This document shows positions 50,588-62,503 of a stretch of DNA of 64,000 nt, one piece after another. Source of the stretch: Caprimulgus europaeus (Eukaryota > Chordata > Aves > Caprimulgiformes > Caprimulgidae). The DNA lies in contig OU015530.1 of NCBI GenBank assembly GCA_907165065.1, forward strand, positions 49,372,465 through 49,436,464, in the 5' to 3' direction. A program made the position numbers and the translations under genes. Within the stretch, counting starts at the first letter, position 1, and every line of letters begins with the position of its first letter. Under the pieces are notes generated by a model. The model had not been told where the DNA came from and did not search any database. It worked only from the letters and a program-made list of their open reading frames with translations.

Positions 50588-53500
50588 AAGTTTGAAGAAC
50601 TAAGTTTGAAGTTACTAAAAGTAAATAGGATTTACAACCATTAGAATCCTCATTTGGGCTACCAGATTTGTGTAACATGACATTAATGTGAATGATAACA
50701 GGAATAATAAAAAAAATATTTACTGCTTCCAAATCCTGGTAGCACTGTGAGGCCAGGTAGAGTGAGGAGAGTGGGAAAGGGTCTATTTTAGCTTTGTCAG
50801 TACAATGGTTATGTGAGCTCCCATTCAGGAGCATTTTCTTGTAACCATTCATCCACCCACATCCTGCAAATCCGCATGACACCAAAGGCTACACAAAGAA
50901 TCAGAGCAAAACTTGTGCCGAGCAACTGGCCTGCTGAACTTCAGTACTGATGGAGTGAAAGATTTCCAGTAGCGTGCTTATTCACACAGAATAGCATCCA
51001 TGAAATAACCTGCTCAGTCTGTAGAAAAAAACATGGAAAATAACTGGCCTTGCTTCGGTGTCAGGTACCACTGGGGGAATCCGGGACAGGATTGAACCCT
51101 CTGATGGGAGTGTGGGAGGTGCTTTGGCAGCAGGGACACAATGCTGGTGCTCGGGCAGCTGAAATCTGGTGTGTTGAGGCAATCTCATTTAGCCTCGGCT
51201 GTAATGTGGGATTGCAGATAGATACTAAACATCACACACACACAAAGTATATAAACATCACAGTTCAAAGAGACAGGTTTTTTTCTAAATACAGAATGGA
51301 TGAGGAAAGAGAGACTTAATTGTTTTTGACAACATATCAATGTGGCATAGGAGTATCTTTGCTGTAACCTTGGAAATCTTGACCAATTTTTATGTACTTC
51401 AAAGCAAACAGGAAGATCAAAAATTATCTTTCTAAGAAACACAGAATACATTTATCTTTTAAAAATGTAAAAGATTCAAGGGCATGCCGTGGTACTGCAT
51501 ACAGTGAAATGAATCAAACCTGACTAACTGCTAAATATAATGTAAAGTACAAAAGCTAGCCTTACGTGGCTGTCAGTACAGACTTCTTCAGTTTATAGGT
51601 TTAAACCTTTGGCCTTTAGTTAAGAAGTAATTGATAGAAGGAACTATTTCCTTTCATATGTCATATAGTGTAAATAAAGTAAAATCTATATCTATAAATA
51701 TAGTTTATATTATATATAGACATAGAAGTCAACGGTGGGTAGGAATAGCAAATTAATAATAAATTGTTTAATTTGCAATGTCCCGTGTTTCTGTTTCATT
51801 TGTTGTAGTAAATAAAACAAGTTAATCCTAGGTTCTAGTTTACTCCTTGCACCAGATATTACTAAAGTGTAATATAATGTAATACAATTTTCTCTACAAA
51901 AAATAGTGGTTTTTATGTTTGAAAGTGCTAACACTTTCTGAAGTACTGTGAACAGGGAATACCAGGTGAAGGCCAGATTTGTAACATTTAAATGGGTGAA
52001 GGAGGCCATTTTCAATAGTTTATTCACTTGTTGCTCTTTCCTTTGCAAGATTTGTGCCTGATGGGGCCATGATAACAAACATTTTCTAGATAGATTGCCT
52101 TCCTGAGTTACAGATTTGGGGAACTGAATCATGAGAATTTTGGAGTGAGAAAAGGGCAATTCATTCTGATATTAGAAACAGCTAAGGAGGAGTCTGTGAA
52201 GCTCTTGGGCACCTTAGCTCTTGGATGCATTTACAGAGATGTTTGCTCATGATTTCATTACTAAGGAGCAGAAATCTGGTTAATGAAAAAGAGATCTTAC
52301 ATTAAATAACAATATGCTTGTAAAATACATGTGGTAGTCTGGCTTTTTAACTTTATGTCTTTTGTTCTGAATTAGCTTAAACTGCTATCAGGGCAATCAA
52401 ATTAATTGCTGAAGGTTTCATCTATCGTGACTGTTATAAACAGAGGGCTAACACTGCTGATAATTATGTTTTCCAATATTAATTATATTTCTATTGAAGT
52501 GATTTATAGATGAATAGAATAATCAATATTCATTTCTTATTACATTTATGCCTCTCTTAAAAATATTTAATATGCAGGTTTTGTTTTCTTAACGTAGGAG
52601 AAAAATGCGTGTGACATTTAACCAAGATACCCCAAGGAAGTGGAAAATAAGGCAATATGAATGTTCCACCACATCAAAAGTATGGTAATAGGTAGCAGCT
52701 GATTATCTAGAAATATATCACTATTTCTTAAAGCTGGCAGCCACTCATCAGAAAACTTATCTTCTGTAACAATACTAAACAAGAGATAAATATGCTACAC
52801 CACCAATGTTTTTGCAAATGCTTTAACATTCTTGCTGATTCACTTCAGTTTTTGCTCTGAAGGAGGTTTGCTGCTTTGTATGCCATTCAAAACTGCTGAT
52901 GGACAAATCTCTGGAATTTTTGAAAATCTACTCACTTCCTTGATATTAGTTTATAATCCTTAAATAGTAGAAATATGTTAAAGTTAGGAAAAAAAGCCTG
53001 TGGGTCCAGGCTACACCTCAAAACATGGTCTTTGGCCAGAGGAAGTTCTCTTTAGTTCATATGGAGCACAGTGGGTATCAGGTCTGCACAGTTAATGTAA
53101 GACCATGGTGGCATGAAGTTAATGAACCTATTTCAGAACATTCAGATTTTAGCTGAGCATAGAACACACAAAGGTAAAATTCCTCCCAAGAATGACAGAA
53201 ATTTTATATTCCCTCTGTATGTTCTATTTCAGTGTTGTCATCATTCTGTTTGAGGCATTTTGTTAATGTCAGAATTATTAGTAAATGACATGTAAACCTA
53301 GCATCTCTTGATGGTTATGAGGAAAAAAAATATGAAGCTTTTTGAATGATATATTGTGAACTGACATCAGCTGGAACTGTGCTCACAAAGACTCAAATTT
53401 TAGAGACTTTAAGTTCATATTTGATTATTCCAGGTCTTCCAGTATAAATATTTTAATTTATTGACCATCCTGCCCAAAAACTAATTCAGAAATTAAATAA

Positions 53501-53781
53501 AAAAATCAATTTTTTAGTAGCATTGTGAGACATTGTGGTAAAGTTGAATCATAGCATATTTTAAGTATTCAGAGAGCTCAACTCCAGAAGGTAGTAAAGA
53601 AGCTAGAAAGAACTAGAAATCAGAGTGTGTGCAGCTGAGAAAGCATCAATGTGAATCCATGAATCAACCTTTCATGAGTTGTCCAAAAATACTATCAAAG
53701 CTCATTGAGGTATTAACTCTCTGAAACAAGGAATGGAAAATTAATGCTAGGTAGGAAATTGTGTCAGTCAGAGCTTCTCTC

Positions 53782-53823
53782 ATTTTAGACAACAATGAAA
53801 TCCTTTTCATTGTTGTCTAAAAT
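53782..53823. repeat. Perfect inverted repeat: 19-bp stem, 4-nt loop
   Basis: The left arm ATTTTAGACAACAATGAAA (53782-53800) and the right arm TTTCATTGTTGTCTAAAAT (53805-53823) are exact reverse complements around TCCT. The pairing does not extend outward. It is not a terminator or part of a known repeat that I recognise. Confidence 0.95.
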
Positions 53824-54479
53824 AAGTCAAATGTCTGATTTTTACCCATGGACACCAGCTAAATACATGGGCAGACACAGTACCTTAGCTGACAGGTGGT
53901 ACAGTAATTTGTAAAATGTAGTCGGCTTGTAAATCAGAGCCCTGAGATGAAAAAACTAAAAATGCTGAAATGAAAAAAAAAATCTGTCACACAATGTTCA
54001 ATAAAGTGCATTGCATCTTCTGCTGAAGTTATTGGAAGGTCAAAACAGAAAAAGGTTTATGCGCACAAGAGAACAAGGAAAAAGTTAAAATACTCCTCCA
54101 GCTGAAAATGCTACGTTCCCTTTCAGGATTGCACAAATTCACATTGTGTAATTTGTGTACATGAGGTGAATTTGAAGTGAAACCTGAGAAGCACTAAACA
54201 GGTTTTTGGGGGAACAGTGTGACTTGCAGATTGTTCATATTTGGCTTCAGGCAAACTGGCTTGGCTAATGTACCTCCCTGAAAACTCCCAGATTTCAGCC
54301 ACCAAGATCTTTACAAGGTTCCTAAGGGAACCCTAACTTCTGCAACTACTGTGCTTTTATTAACAATAACGGTTGTCATTATTGTTGTTGTTACTGCTGT
54401 GGAAAGAGACTGTACAAATGCATGCAATATACAGCCTCATCCTGGAGGAATCCAAGAGAAGTGGCTTAAAACTGGAAAA

Positions 54480-54551
54480 TTAAGGATAATTTTCACACAA
54501 ACTATATATATAGACTTAAGGATAATTTTCACACAAACTATATATATAGAC
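54480..54551 (+). repeat. 36-bp perfect tandem duplication
   Basis: Two identical 36-bp units, each beginning TTAAGGATAATTTTCACACA and ending TATATATAGAC, lie at 54480-54515 and 54516-54551. They are exactly adjacent. Identity between copies suggests a recent event. Confidence 0.95.
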
Positions 54552-57500
54552 TTTCTGCCTATCATTTAAAATAATAATAAAAAATACCTTTTTTTCTGCT
54601 TTAATTTGCATTGGTTTTGATGTAGGACAGAGCATGGTGAGTAAGAGACAAAAGTCCCTTGCTAGAGAAAGTGTTTCAAGTATGTTGGATTTCCCTGTGT
54701 GAGACACCGTGAATATCCTGCAGAAGCCTTTGCTCTGACTCATTCCGTACCGTTGGTACAATGGCCTGTACCTTAGTGTTAAAGACTTATGTTCAGAACC
54801 AAATGTGGAGATGTGTTTGCATCTGCAGCCTTTGCTGTGCTGCCCAGTTTGGCACTCCTGTCTATTGACTTTGCATGTGCAATTGAAAGCTCTCCTCTGA
54901 GAGCCGAAAATTGATTTTTCACAAACATCAATGAGAGTTCAGCAGTTACATAAAATGGGGGTGAGAACCACTATGCAGAGCTGAAAGAACAGTTCTGCTC
55001 ATAGGCATTTAAAAATGCATGAAGAACTGTAGATCTGAGATGAATTTGCTAGAATGTGTGTAACCTGTATATCCACTTAATTTTCTACACTTATTTAAGT
55101 GCCAGGACATTTCTGACCAATTCTACCTCGTTAAAGGTGATGTTTTAATTCCCAGACTGAAGACACTTCAAAAGTCCTTTCCCAGGAACTATATTTTCCA
55201 TGACAATAAGACTGTCATACTACTGTTAGCATGAAATGAAATGGATAAAATAAAATGAGAAGGAAGACCTGCTGATTTTATATGCATTGTTAACTACTAT
55301 TTGGACAATATGTCCATTCTTAGCATTGCACAGTCTAGCATTACAACTGATTTCTGCATACTAAAGAGATCCTGCATTATGAGATGAGTGAATGAAAGTT
55401 TAGAGTGGTGTAAGACATCTCAGAAACGAATAATAGGATAGACAAGAAAAGAGAAGGGAACAGAAAAATGAAAGATATTTTGACAGAACAGGAAAGATCG
55501 CCACTTCCTTCTTATTCTGAAAGGATATTGCAGAGGATTAATGTAGTAAAGAGAGCTGGTTTTCAGTGTAAAACTAACATCAAGCTTTTTGGGTTAAAAC
55601 TGAAAGAGTCACATGCACTTAGATGTGATTGTCAGTTAACACAGGTGGGTTCAAAGCTGGGTGAAACAAGCACAGCGGTCTCATCTTTATTTTAGTATCA
55701 CTATTTTGGGTACATGTGAATATTTCTTCATGTTCATGAAAACTCCTTGGGCTGACAGCAACGAGGAAATGTCCGCGCATAGTCCAGGGTCAGAAAGAAA
55801 TGGAGGAATAGAAAGTGCACCTTTACTCACTGTATATTAGATTTTATTGGTTTTTTAATAACTATGTTACAGCCTAGAAACTACAGACAGCCATTCAAGT
55901 TAAAGATGTAAATGACCATGAATTAAGCTAAGATTGAACATTAATAGAAAGTTCTAAGGACACAAGAAACCCTCTTTTGCATTTCTGTGAATGGAACTAT
56001 CTGCTTTAAGGTTGAAGGTCATCAATTTGTAAAAAGGATTATATGACATGGTGAATCACACAGGATTTATCTCAAGGATTTGGGAATCTTTTTCTCATAT
56101 ATCCACTCTGTTCTAGTCTTTGGAAAGTAGCCTGTTCTAGTTGGAAGTTAGATGATATATTTTGCATTATTGTATTATTCTTCTATTACTGTCAGATCCA
56201 GTGGCAGAAAAATCTTATGTAATGCTTAGAAACTTTCTCTTGTATAAACCAATTATTTGTAGCTGTCTACAAGTACTGAAATAATGGTAAGGAAACATTG
56301 CATTCTAAGTCCTATGAGAGCATTTTATAATCTCCTTGGCAAATGAAGCACTCATTTAGACTTTTCAAATAATAAAAATTCAAAAAAAACTGAAGAGAAA
56401 AGCCTTCCTTCCACCTTCTGGGGTAGTTACTTAGAGTAAATTAAAATCAGGGCTGTAAGAAGATCATGCTGGTAATTTAATTCTATGGAGATTATCACTT
56501 TTATGTATAATAAAACAATACATGAAAATTTGAAACCGTAATCCTTAGACAGCCCTTTCCTCTGTTCATTCAAATGGAAGCTCCTTGCCTGTGAGTGAAT
56601 CACTGCTGAATGCAGTGCCTGAAATTCTTGCATATTATAGAGAAAATTCCATCAGAAGCTCCAAAAGAGGTCAACAAACTGACTAATGCAAATCTGGAAC
56701 TTGGCCCTGCTGCTGGGGAATGCAGTGGAAAAAGGAATGAAACTACAAAAGCTCCTGAGGACTTTCAGGAGATCATGACCGTGGTTCCTGTTGAAATGGA
56801 CTGAACAAGAGTGGTGATGACTGCTTGTAACTCCCAGTCGTTTCTTCAGTTACAGTCTGTACCAGATTTTCTTTTCAGCTACAAGACAATACACTGTTTG
56901 ACTGGAGCAAAGATGTTTAATTAGAGTAAGTTTTCATGGAAGTGTAGTGCAAAACTCTCTTGGCAGATTTTCCTATGATTTTGTAGAAACCATCTTTGTT
57001 CACAATTTTCAGAGAAAATGAATATTCCAAGCCAAAGATACAAAGGAATTAAAATGCTGTGGTGTGACAATTAATAGGAAAAGCTGGTAGTGAGCTTAAC
57101 TGTGCAGAGATGGGTTTGACTTCTTTGTTACTGTTTTTCACATTAACCTGCCAATGCAAGTTGTATTGCAAAAATGCTTTCAGAAGTTCTAGTTTTCTTT
57201 GTATTGTGAAACATCAGGATTTTATCTTTTGGCTGCATTTTTAGGTAGAAAATACAGCAATTGAAAGAATACATTTTACTACATACACAGCAACCTCAGC
57301 ATTAAAGTTGCAATTTTGACTTAGCCAGTACCAAAACATGTGGAAGTTACTGGGTATGTCCTTGAGCTCTGAAAATGGAGGTCTGGAATGAGAACAAGTG
57401 CAGCTCCTCTAGAGAATGTGGAAAGGCAGCCTGCAGAAAGTCACGTCTATATGTTGACCTGTCTATTTTGAAAATAAGGAAGAAAGCAAATCATTCCCAA

Positions 57501-58707
57501 TTCTTCAGGCATTCTGACAGCTGAAGTAGGCATTAACAATTTGCAACACATGGCATGGGGGATGAAAGTCTCCAAGCTCTACAACTGAGAGTTTCCTGGC
57601 TGAAATGAAGGTAGCTCAGAGAAAAACCTACTTTATCATACACTGTGTAGGGACAAAATGGATAATGTTACCAAAAACCAGGGAAAAATATTCTCACAAC
57701 TCAAAAATAGTAACATGTTCTGGCTTCAAGTCTAAATACTTCTGAGGTTTTTTTGTCTTTATATAAGGATTTTCCTGACAAAGACGGATGAGGTTTTAGT
57801 ATATAGGTTTCTACCAATAGATAATAATCTCCTGTCACTTTGAATGGACTTGGTATGTAAAAATTATTTTGTTGCAAAGATATTGATGCAGAACTAATCA
57901 TTTTGGGTTTTGATTGGCACAAGAGCTGGAAGTCTTATGGCATTATCCTGTCAGACAAAGGTTTTGCTGGACTTGCCTGTAGAGCCCCATGCAGCCTCAG
58001 CCAGGCTGGTCAGGAAAAGGGTTGGGAGTATGATCAGGAGAAATTCCATGGCCAAGCCTTCAGGCAGTGAGAACTGTTCTTGCTTCAAAGGACTTAGATC
58101 AGACCCTACTGATTTACACCAGAATGCCTTTGCAAAGTTAAAAAGTTTTTCTTGCCTAGGCCTTCAGAGGGAGTGAAGATTATTTTTATGTATAATTCTG
58201 AATTAGAATAAATTGAGCTGGAGAAGTAGCAGATGAATGTTTTCAACAGTTGCTAATACAATTTAAATGTGTTAAAACTGTGGTCAGACATATTTGGAGA
58301 GGCATCACATTTCTCTAAGATGAAAAACAGAATAAAAAACACAGGAAAGGATGCCATTATTTAGAAAAATTGAATATCTGAGAGAAGAAAATACATATTT
58401 GAATTCTGATTATTTTTCAGTAATTCTGTGTAATTGGTATAGCAGCAAAGCCTATTAAGCAGGTTAAAAGTAAAATTATATGATAAAAGTGAAAACAGCT
58501 TCAACTTTACTTTTGGAAACAGAAGCCAATATTATCTTCACCAGTGTAAATCTATGATAACCTTTTTCATCACTACACTGCTTGTTTTTTATTTGATTTA
58601 ACTTAATAAAATAATTCTTGGACGTATACTCTCTGTTGATAGTCATTGCTAGTGTTGAATGTAATGGAGACTTAATAATAATTTCATAAATATTTTTGTA
58701 GTTGTGC

Positions 58708-58756
<49 letters not shown>
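58708..58756 (+). repeat. (ATA)n trinucleotide microsatellite
   Basis: About 16 uninterrupted ATA/TAA units. It produces a poly-Asn stretch in an overlapping spurious open frame. It is likely to vary in length between individuals. Confidence 0.97.
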
Positions 58757-58759
<3 letters not shown>

Positions 58760-60480
58760 TTGTGCTGTGGAAAGAAATGATCCAAGGGGTTACCTGGTCA
58801 TAATAAAGAATAACCAGGTCATATCTGGAGCAACTCCATTGATTTCAGTTTGGTTTACTGAAGATATTAATGTACTGTCTTCACAGTCTCTACACTAACA
58901 TTCCCTTTTCACATACATTTAAGTTATGGAGTTTTCATTAAAATAATAATTAAAAAAATGGAACCTTGGACTCAGATACCAGTGAAAACTGCTATTTTTT
59001 GTAGGGAAAATTTTTGCGAATGGCTGTTTTTCATGGGATCTCACTACTATCAATGCTCTTCTACAGAAAGCAATTTTGTATCTGCAGTTGCTGTTGTAGT
59101 CATAGCATTTGCGTCACTCCAGTGTCTACTGGACTCCTTCTCTCTTTTCTTGGCATTGTCGGTCTGTGGGAATTCACAGTTGGGAGACGCAGGTCCCGGG
59201 CAGACCTGCAGCAGGGGGGATGGTTAATCAGGGGTTGGGCGTCCCTTGGTACCATTCCCCGCTAGTGACATGGAAGTAATGTGTGTACAAGAGCACTGCT
59301 GTGATCCTGCTCAGCCAGTGGAGATAAATCGTAATAATTGGGCGGTGAGGCAGGAGCTGGCGCTAGGTGTGACGGCAGAGACAAAGGAACAGGAAATCGC
59401 CATACGGCGTCATATGCTCCTTCTCAACCTTAATTTTGATTGCAGCTGTCAGAATGGCATTCTGGTTCTTGAATGTGCTGTTTTATTGAGCTCAGTGTGT
59501 GGGAGAGATTTTTTTGAAGCTGAAACAATGCTGGAAAATGATTGGCATAAGGTTAGATTTAGACATGTGGCAGTTCCTGAGATAGTTCCATAAGAAACAG
59601 CAATATTAACTTGTCGACAAGGGGATTTTTGAATTAGTTAAAATTTGCATTTTTCATCCATGACTTGTTCTAACTCTTGTATGAGTTAGAAGTTCCAGGA
59701 GATAGAGTTGAGAAGGCGTATTCCCTTAGCACCAGTTTCTTAAGACCTAGAATAAGTATTCTGTTTTTCTTACATCTGTTTACTCTCTTTTGATGCCACA
59801 GTTGTGTTATTTGACAGTATTAAGGACAGTGTACTTCTACTAGTTTTAAATACATTATAAGACATTACTGCTGTGGGAGTAAGAAAATATACCAAAGTTA
59901 AAAAAAGATCATTATGATCAGTGAGAACTGTGATTGCAATGGTTTCTTAGGATCTTTTACCAAAACCATTACCTTCTGGAGGCATAAAACCTTAGCTAAC
60001 TGTTGACATTTGTGTCTGCAGCCATATATATTTCTCATGATTGAGAGAGATTAATTTCCTGTCTGTAGGCAGCTACTGCAGAACTCTTCATGCTATAGTT
60101 TGAACAAAACTCTTAAGAGTAATTCTATGTATTTTTCTTCAAAGTTTGTTATTTACTCTGTATTCTTTAGCCTTTAATAGGGCTACTATTGGCTTAGAGT
60201 TACAAATTTAAACTTTAGTGATTTTGGACACATAATTCATAAATTAGTAGATAAATAGCTAGGCTAATTATTTTAATATACATGCATTTTAGCTGAAATT
60301 TTTTATTTCACATTCTTCTAAACTTTAGTGTTATCTTAGGGTTTTTTTTCTCCTGCATGAATTTATAAAATAGATAAATTTTGTCTACTATAAATTTTAT
60401 CTATTAAAATTTTATCTAAAAAAATAAGTTTTATTTACAGAAATAGAAATGTGTAGTGCCAGGCTAAAGATAAACTTGAA
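58757..60480. other. Intronic sequence with a local CpG cluster
   Basis: This holds an unusually CpG-rich patch at 59188-59409, which could be a regulatory element; open frames across it (58958-59593) overlap in two frames and show no family signature. Further on, about 60369-60418 holds an imperfect inverted repeat of A/T-rich words. No gene is supported. Confidence 0.5.
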
Positions 60481-60482
60481 CA

Positions 60483-60536
<54 letters not shown>
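60481..60536 (+). repeat. Compound (CATA)n(TA)n microsatellite
   Basis: CATA units (60481 to about 60510) pass directly into an uninterrupted TA run ending at about 60536. The compound form suggests point mutation of one array followed by expansion. Confidence 0.97.
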
Positions 60537-60540
<4 letters not shown>

Positions 60541-62385
60541 TTCACGTAAAAATCATTGTACTACACCAAAGTAATTGTAGATGCCTGGTAACTCCTTTTT
60601 GTGTATCTACGTAAGAACATGTTCTGAGCAGCCTTAGATTGAGATGTATAGAATGATTTGAATCCATCTACTACATGGCACATTTGCATTTGAAAAGGAT
60701 AAATCAGATCTGATTCTTCCTCCTCCAAAGGGTCTGAAGTCATTTACTGTAGCCATAACATTCCAGATGAAGTGTTTCCTCAATAAATTTTAGTAACATT
60801 TTTATTTAAGTTAAGGAGAAAGGAGCAAAAGCAGACTGGAACCATGAGGTGTCAAAGAGCTGTTTTGTTTGTTAAAGCCTTCATGCATACTTATGTTGAT
60901 TCTAGGTTGTTTATTATAATTTCCATTAATGGAAAAAAAAAAAAGTTTGGGAAACAATCCACCTAAATCTTATCTAAACAGTGACTTTATTTCCTAAAAC
61001 TTGTCTGACAGCAGCACAGTTTGAATACTTCCTAGACCTTCTTAATCTCATACCTGACTTCTTTAAGTATCTCCTTCTTAGGCTGAAAATTTGATAATTA
61101 AAGTAACTTTTATTTCTACATGCTCAGAGCTACCAGCTTTGGAAGAATGGCCAAATCTCCCTTTTAGAGTTTTTTAAAATTACAATCTTAAGTAAAAAGA
61201 TAATGAACTCCACCTCAATACAGTGGAAAAATCTGAATATAGCTCTTTTTAATACCCCACTGGATAAAGCACTCATCCAAGGAGTGAGTTGGTCAAGTTC
61301 TGGGTTCTGCTGCGTCTGATGATGCTTTAGCTGCATCCTAAGAGACTACCCATACCAACAAATCTGATGTTGACTGCAAATGGTGATTAAATTTATAATG
61401 TGTGTGAAATAGGAACTGAACCAGAAATCCCCCTTCCAAGGCTGATTCTAACAACCAGATAAGTCCCTTTCCATCTGGTGTTAAAGAGGATTTTTCTTTA
61501 GATGGTTTCTTACAGAAAGATATTAGCAGGATAACCATATCTGGAGCTTTTATCAATATTCATTTGAGGGTTTTGTGAGGTTTTACTGCACATGGCGTAA
61601 AAACAGAAATTCTCTTCAATTATGTGATATTTAGTTATTAGATAATTACAGATAATTGCATGGGCAAGTTCTATGAACTAGTGTCACCGTAACATCTAAA
61701 ATCTACAAATCGGGTAACAATTATGTCTGGAGTTAAATCATTATTTCAAGTATAATTACCATGAGATTGGCAGTGCATGTAATTAATGAGTAATCACTAG
61801 AATTTGCCTTCAGAGTTGCACTTCCCCCTTGTAAAGTTCTTTGTCACAACATTTAAGTATAAAGATAACATAAATTGACCTCCACGTGCATTATACTAAA
61901 ACTCAAAATGCTTATCTCCACTGCAGTACTAGCTCCTTAACGTTCTAAAAGCATAGTTTCGTGGAGGAAACAGAAGGGGCAACGCCCTGCAAATGGGGAA
62001 ATGAAGCAACCTATCAATCGATACTACCTAGTGAGATAACTCTCTTCCATAGCTGTCCAAAGTAACTATTTTTAATCAATTAAAGATAGTTTGTAACTAG
62101 CTAAAATTCTACTAACAGTGAAGTCTTTCAAATCTCCTCACATCATCTACTGTCTTCCTTCCACTGTAAGGAAAGTTTGATTCACACAATTTCATACAGA
62201 AGAGCAGAATGTGTAGTTCACTCTTGGATTCCAATTGAACAAAGTTTTTTGGGTTTTTTTTTTGTTTGTTTTTCTTTTTCTTTTTTAAAAACATTGTTTA
62301 TAGAGGACACATTTTTGCTAAACTTTCAAGTTATTAAATAATAATTTTGCTTATTTTGTGTTTGTTTGGTTTCATTTTTTATCAG
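60537..62385. other. End of the large PTPRN2 intron
   Basis: Unique A/T-rich DNA. A block at about 61600-61830 is rich in TAATTA-type words. T-rich runs occur at about 62246-62286, and the acceptor TTTTTTATCAG ends at 62385. No gene is seen. Confidence 0.55.
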
Positions 62386-62503
62386 GTTTTACCTGGAGAG
62401 ATGATTATACACAGCATGTTATTGGTCAGGAACTCTCAGCCATTCACAAAATCCACAGCAGGCGCCCTGATACATTTGCATCTGAAGGATCTGACACAGG
62501 AAG
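62386..62503 (+). CDS. PTPRN2: PTPRN2 coding exon (next exon, end of RESP18-homology region)
   Basis: This internal exon of 118 nt has acceptor TTTTTTATCAG and donor AG|GTAAGT, an almost ideal 5' splice site. It starts with the two bases that complete the Gly codon split by the large intron (g|gt), followed by 38 codons, and ends in phase 2. The peptide begins GFTWRDDYTQHVIGQEL and continues through a basic stretch (HKIHSRRP) to EGSDTG. The GFTW-DDYTQ-V--QEL pattern is what I recall for PTPRN2 directly after KLS--G, so no exon is missing between the two exons in this window. The segment is luminal and closes the conserved part of the RESP18-homology domain; the Ser/Thr/Arg-rich tail is the start of the poorly conserved linker. 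A longer open frame overlapping it (62347-62568) is in a different frame and is not the gene. Confidence 0.9.

Larger units (their letters stand above)
50588..58707. other. Intronic unique sequence
   Basis: Unique AT-rich DNA with a short CA repeat near 51233, a perfect hairpin at 53782-53823, a 36-bp tandem duplication at 54480-54551 and an A/T-rich homeobox-site-rich block at about 52370-52560. Open frames up to 149 codons (51710-52159, minus) have no recognisable family features and are AT-rich chance frames. Confidence 0.5.
288..62385 (+). other. PTPRN2: Large PTPRN2 intron (phase 1, 62,098 bp)
   Basis: It is bounded by the donor AGAG|GTATAG at 288 and the acceptor TTTTTTATCAG ending at 62385. 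The flanking exons join in frame across a split Gly codon. Very long 5' introns are known for PTPRN2 in other vertebrates. The interior is mostly unique AT-rich DNA with scattered CR1 copies, two LTRs and simple repeats, which are listed separately. I saw no exon between the two that would fit the phase and the protein. Confidence 0.85.

Noticed and set aside
51710..52159. 149-codon open frame on the minus strand
   Set aside because: No signal peptide, domain or family words. The underlying DNA is AT-rich intron with a TA-rich start and no splice context, and frames of this size are expected by chance in 64 kb.
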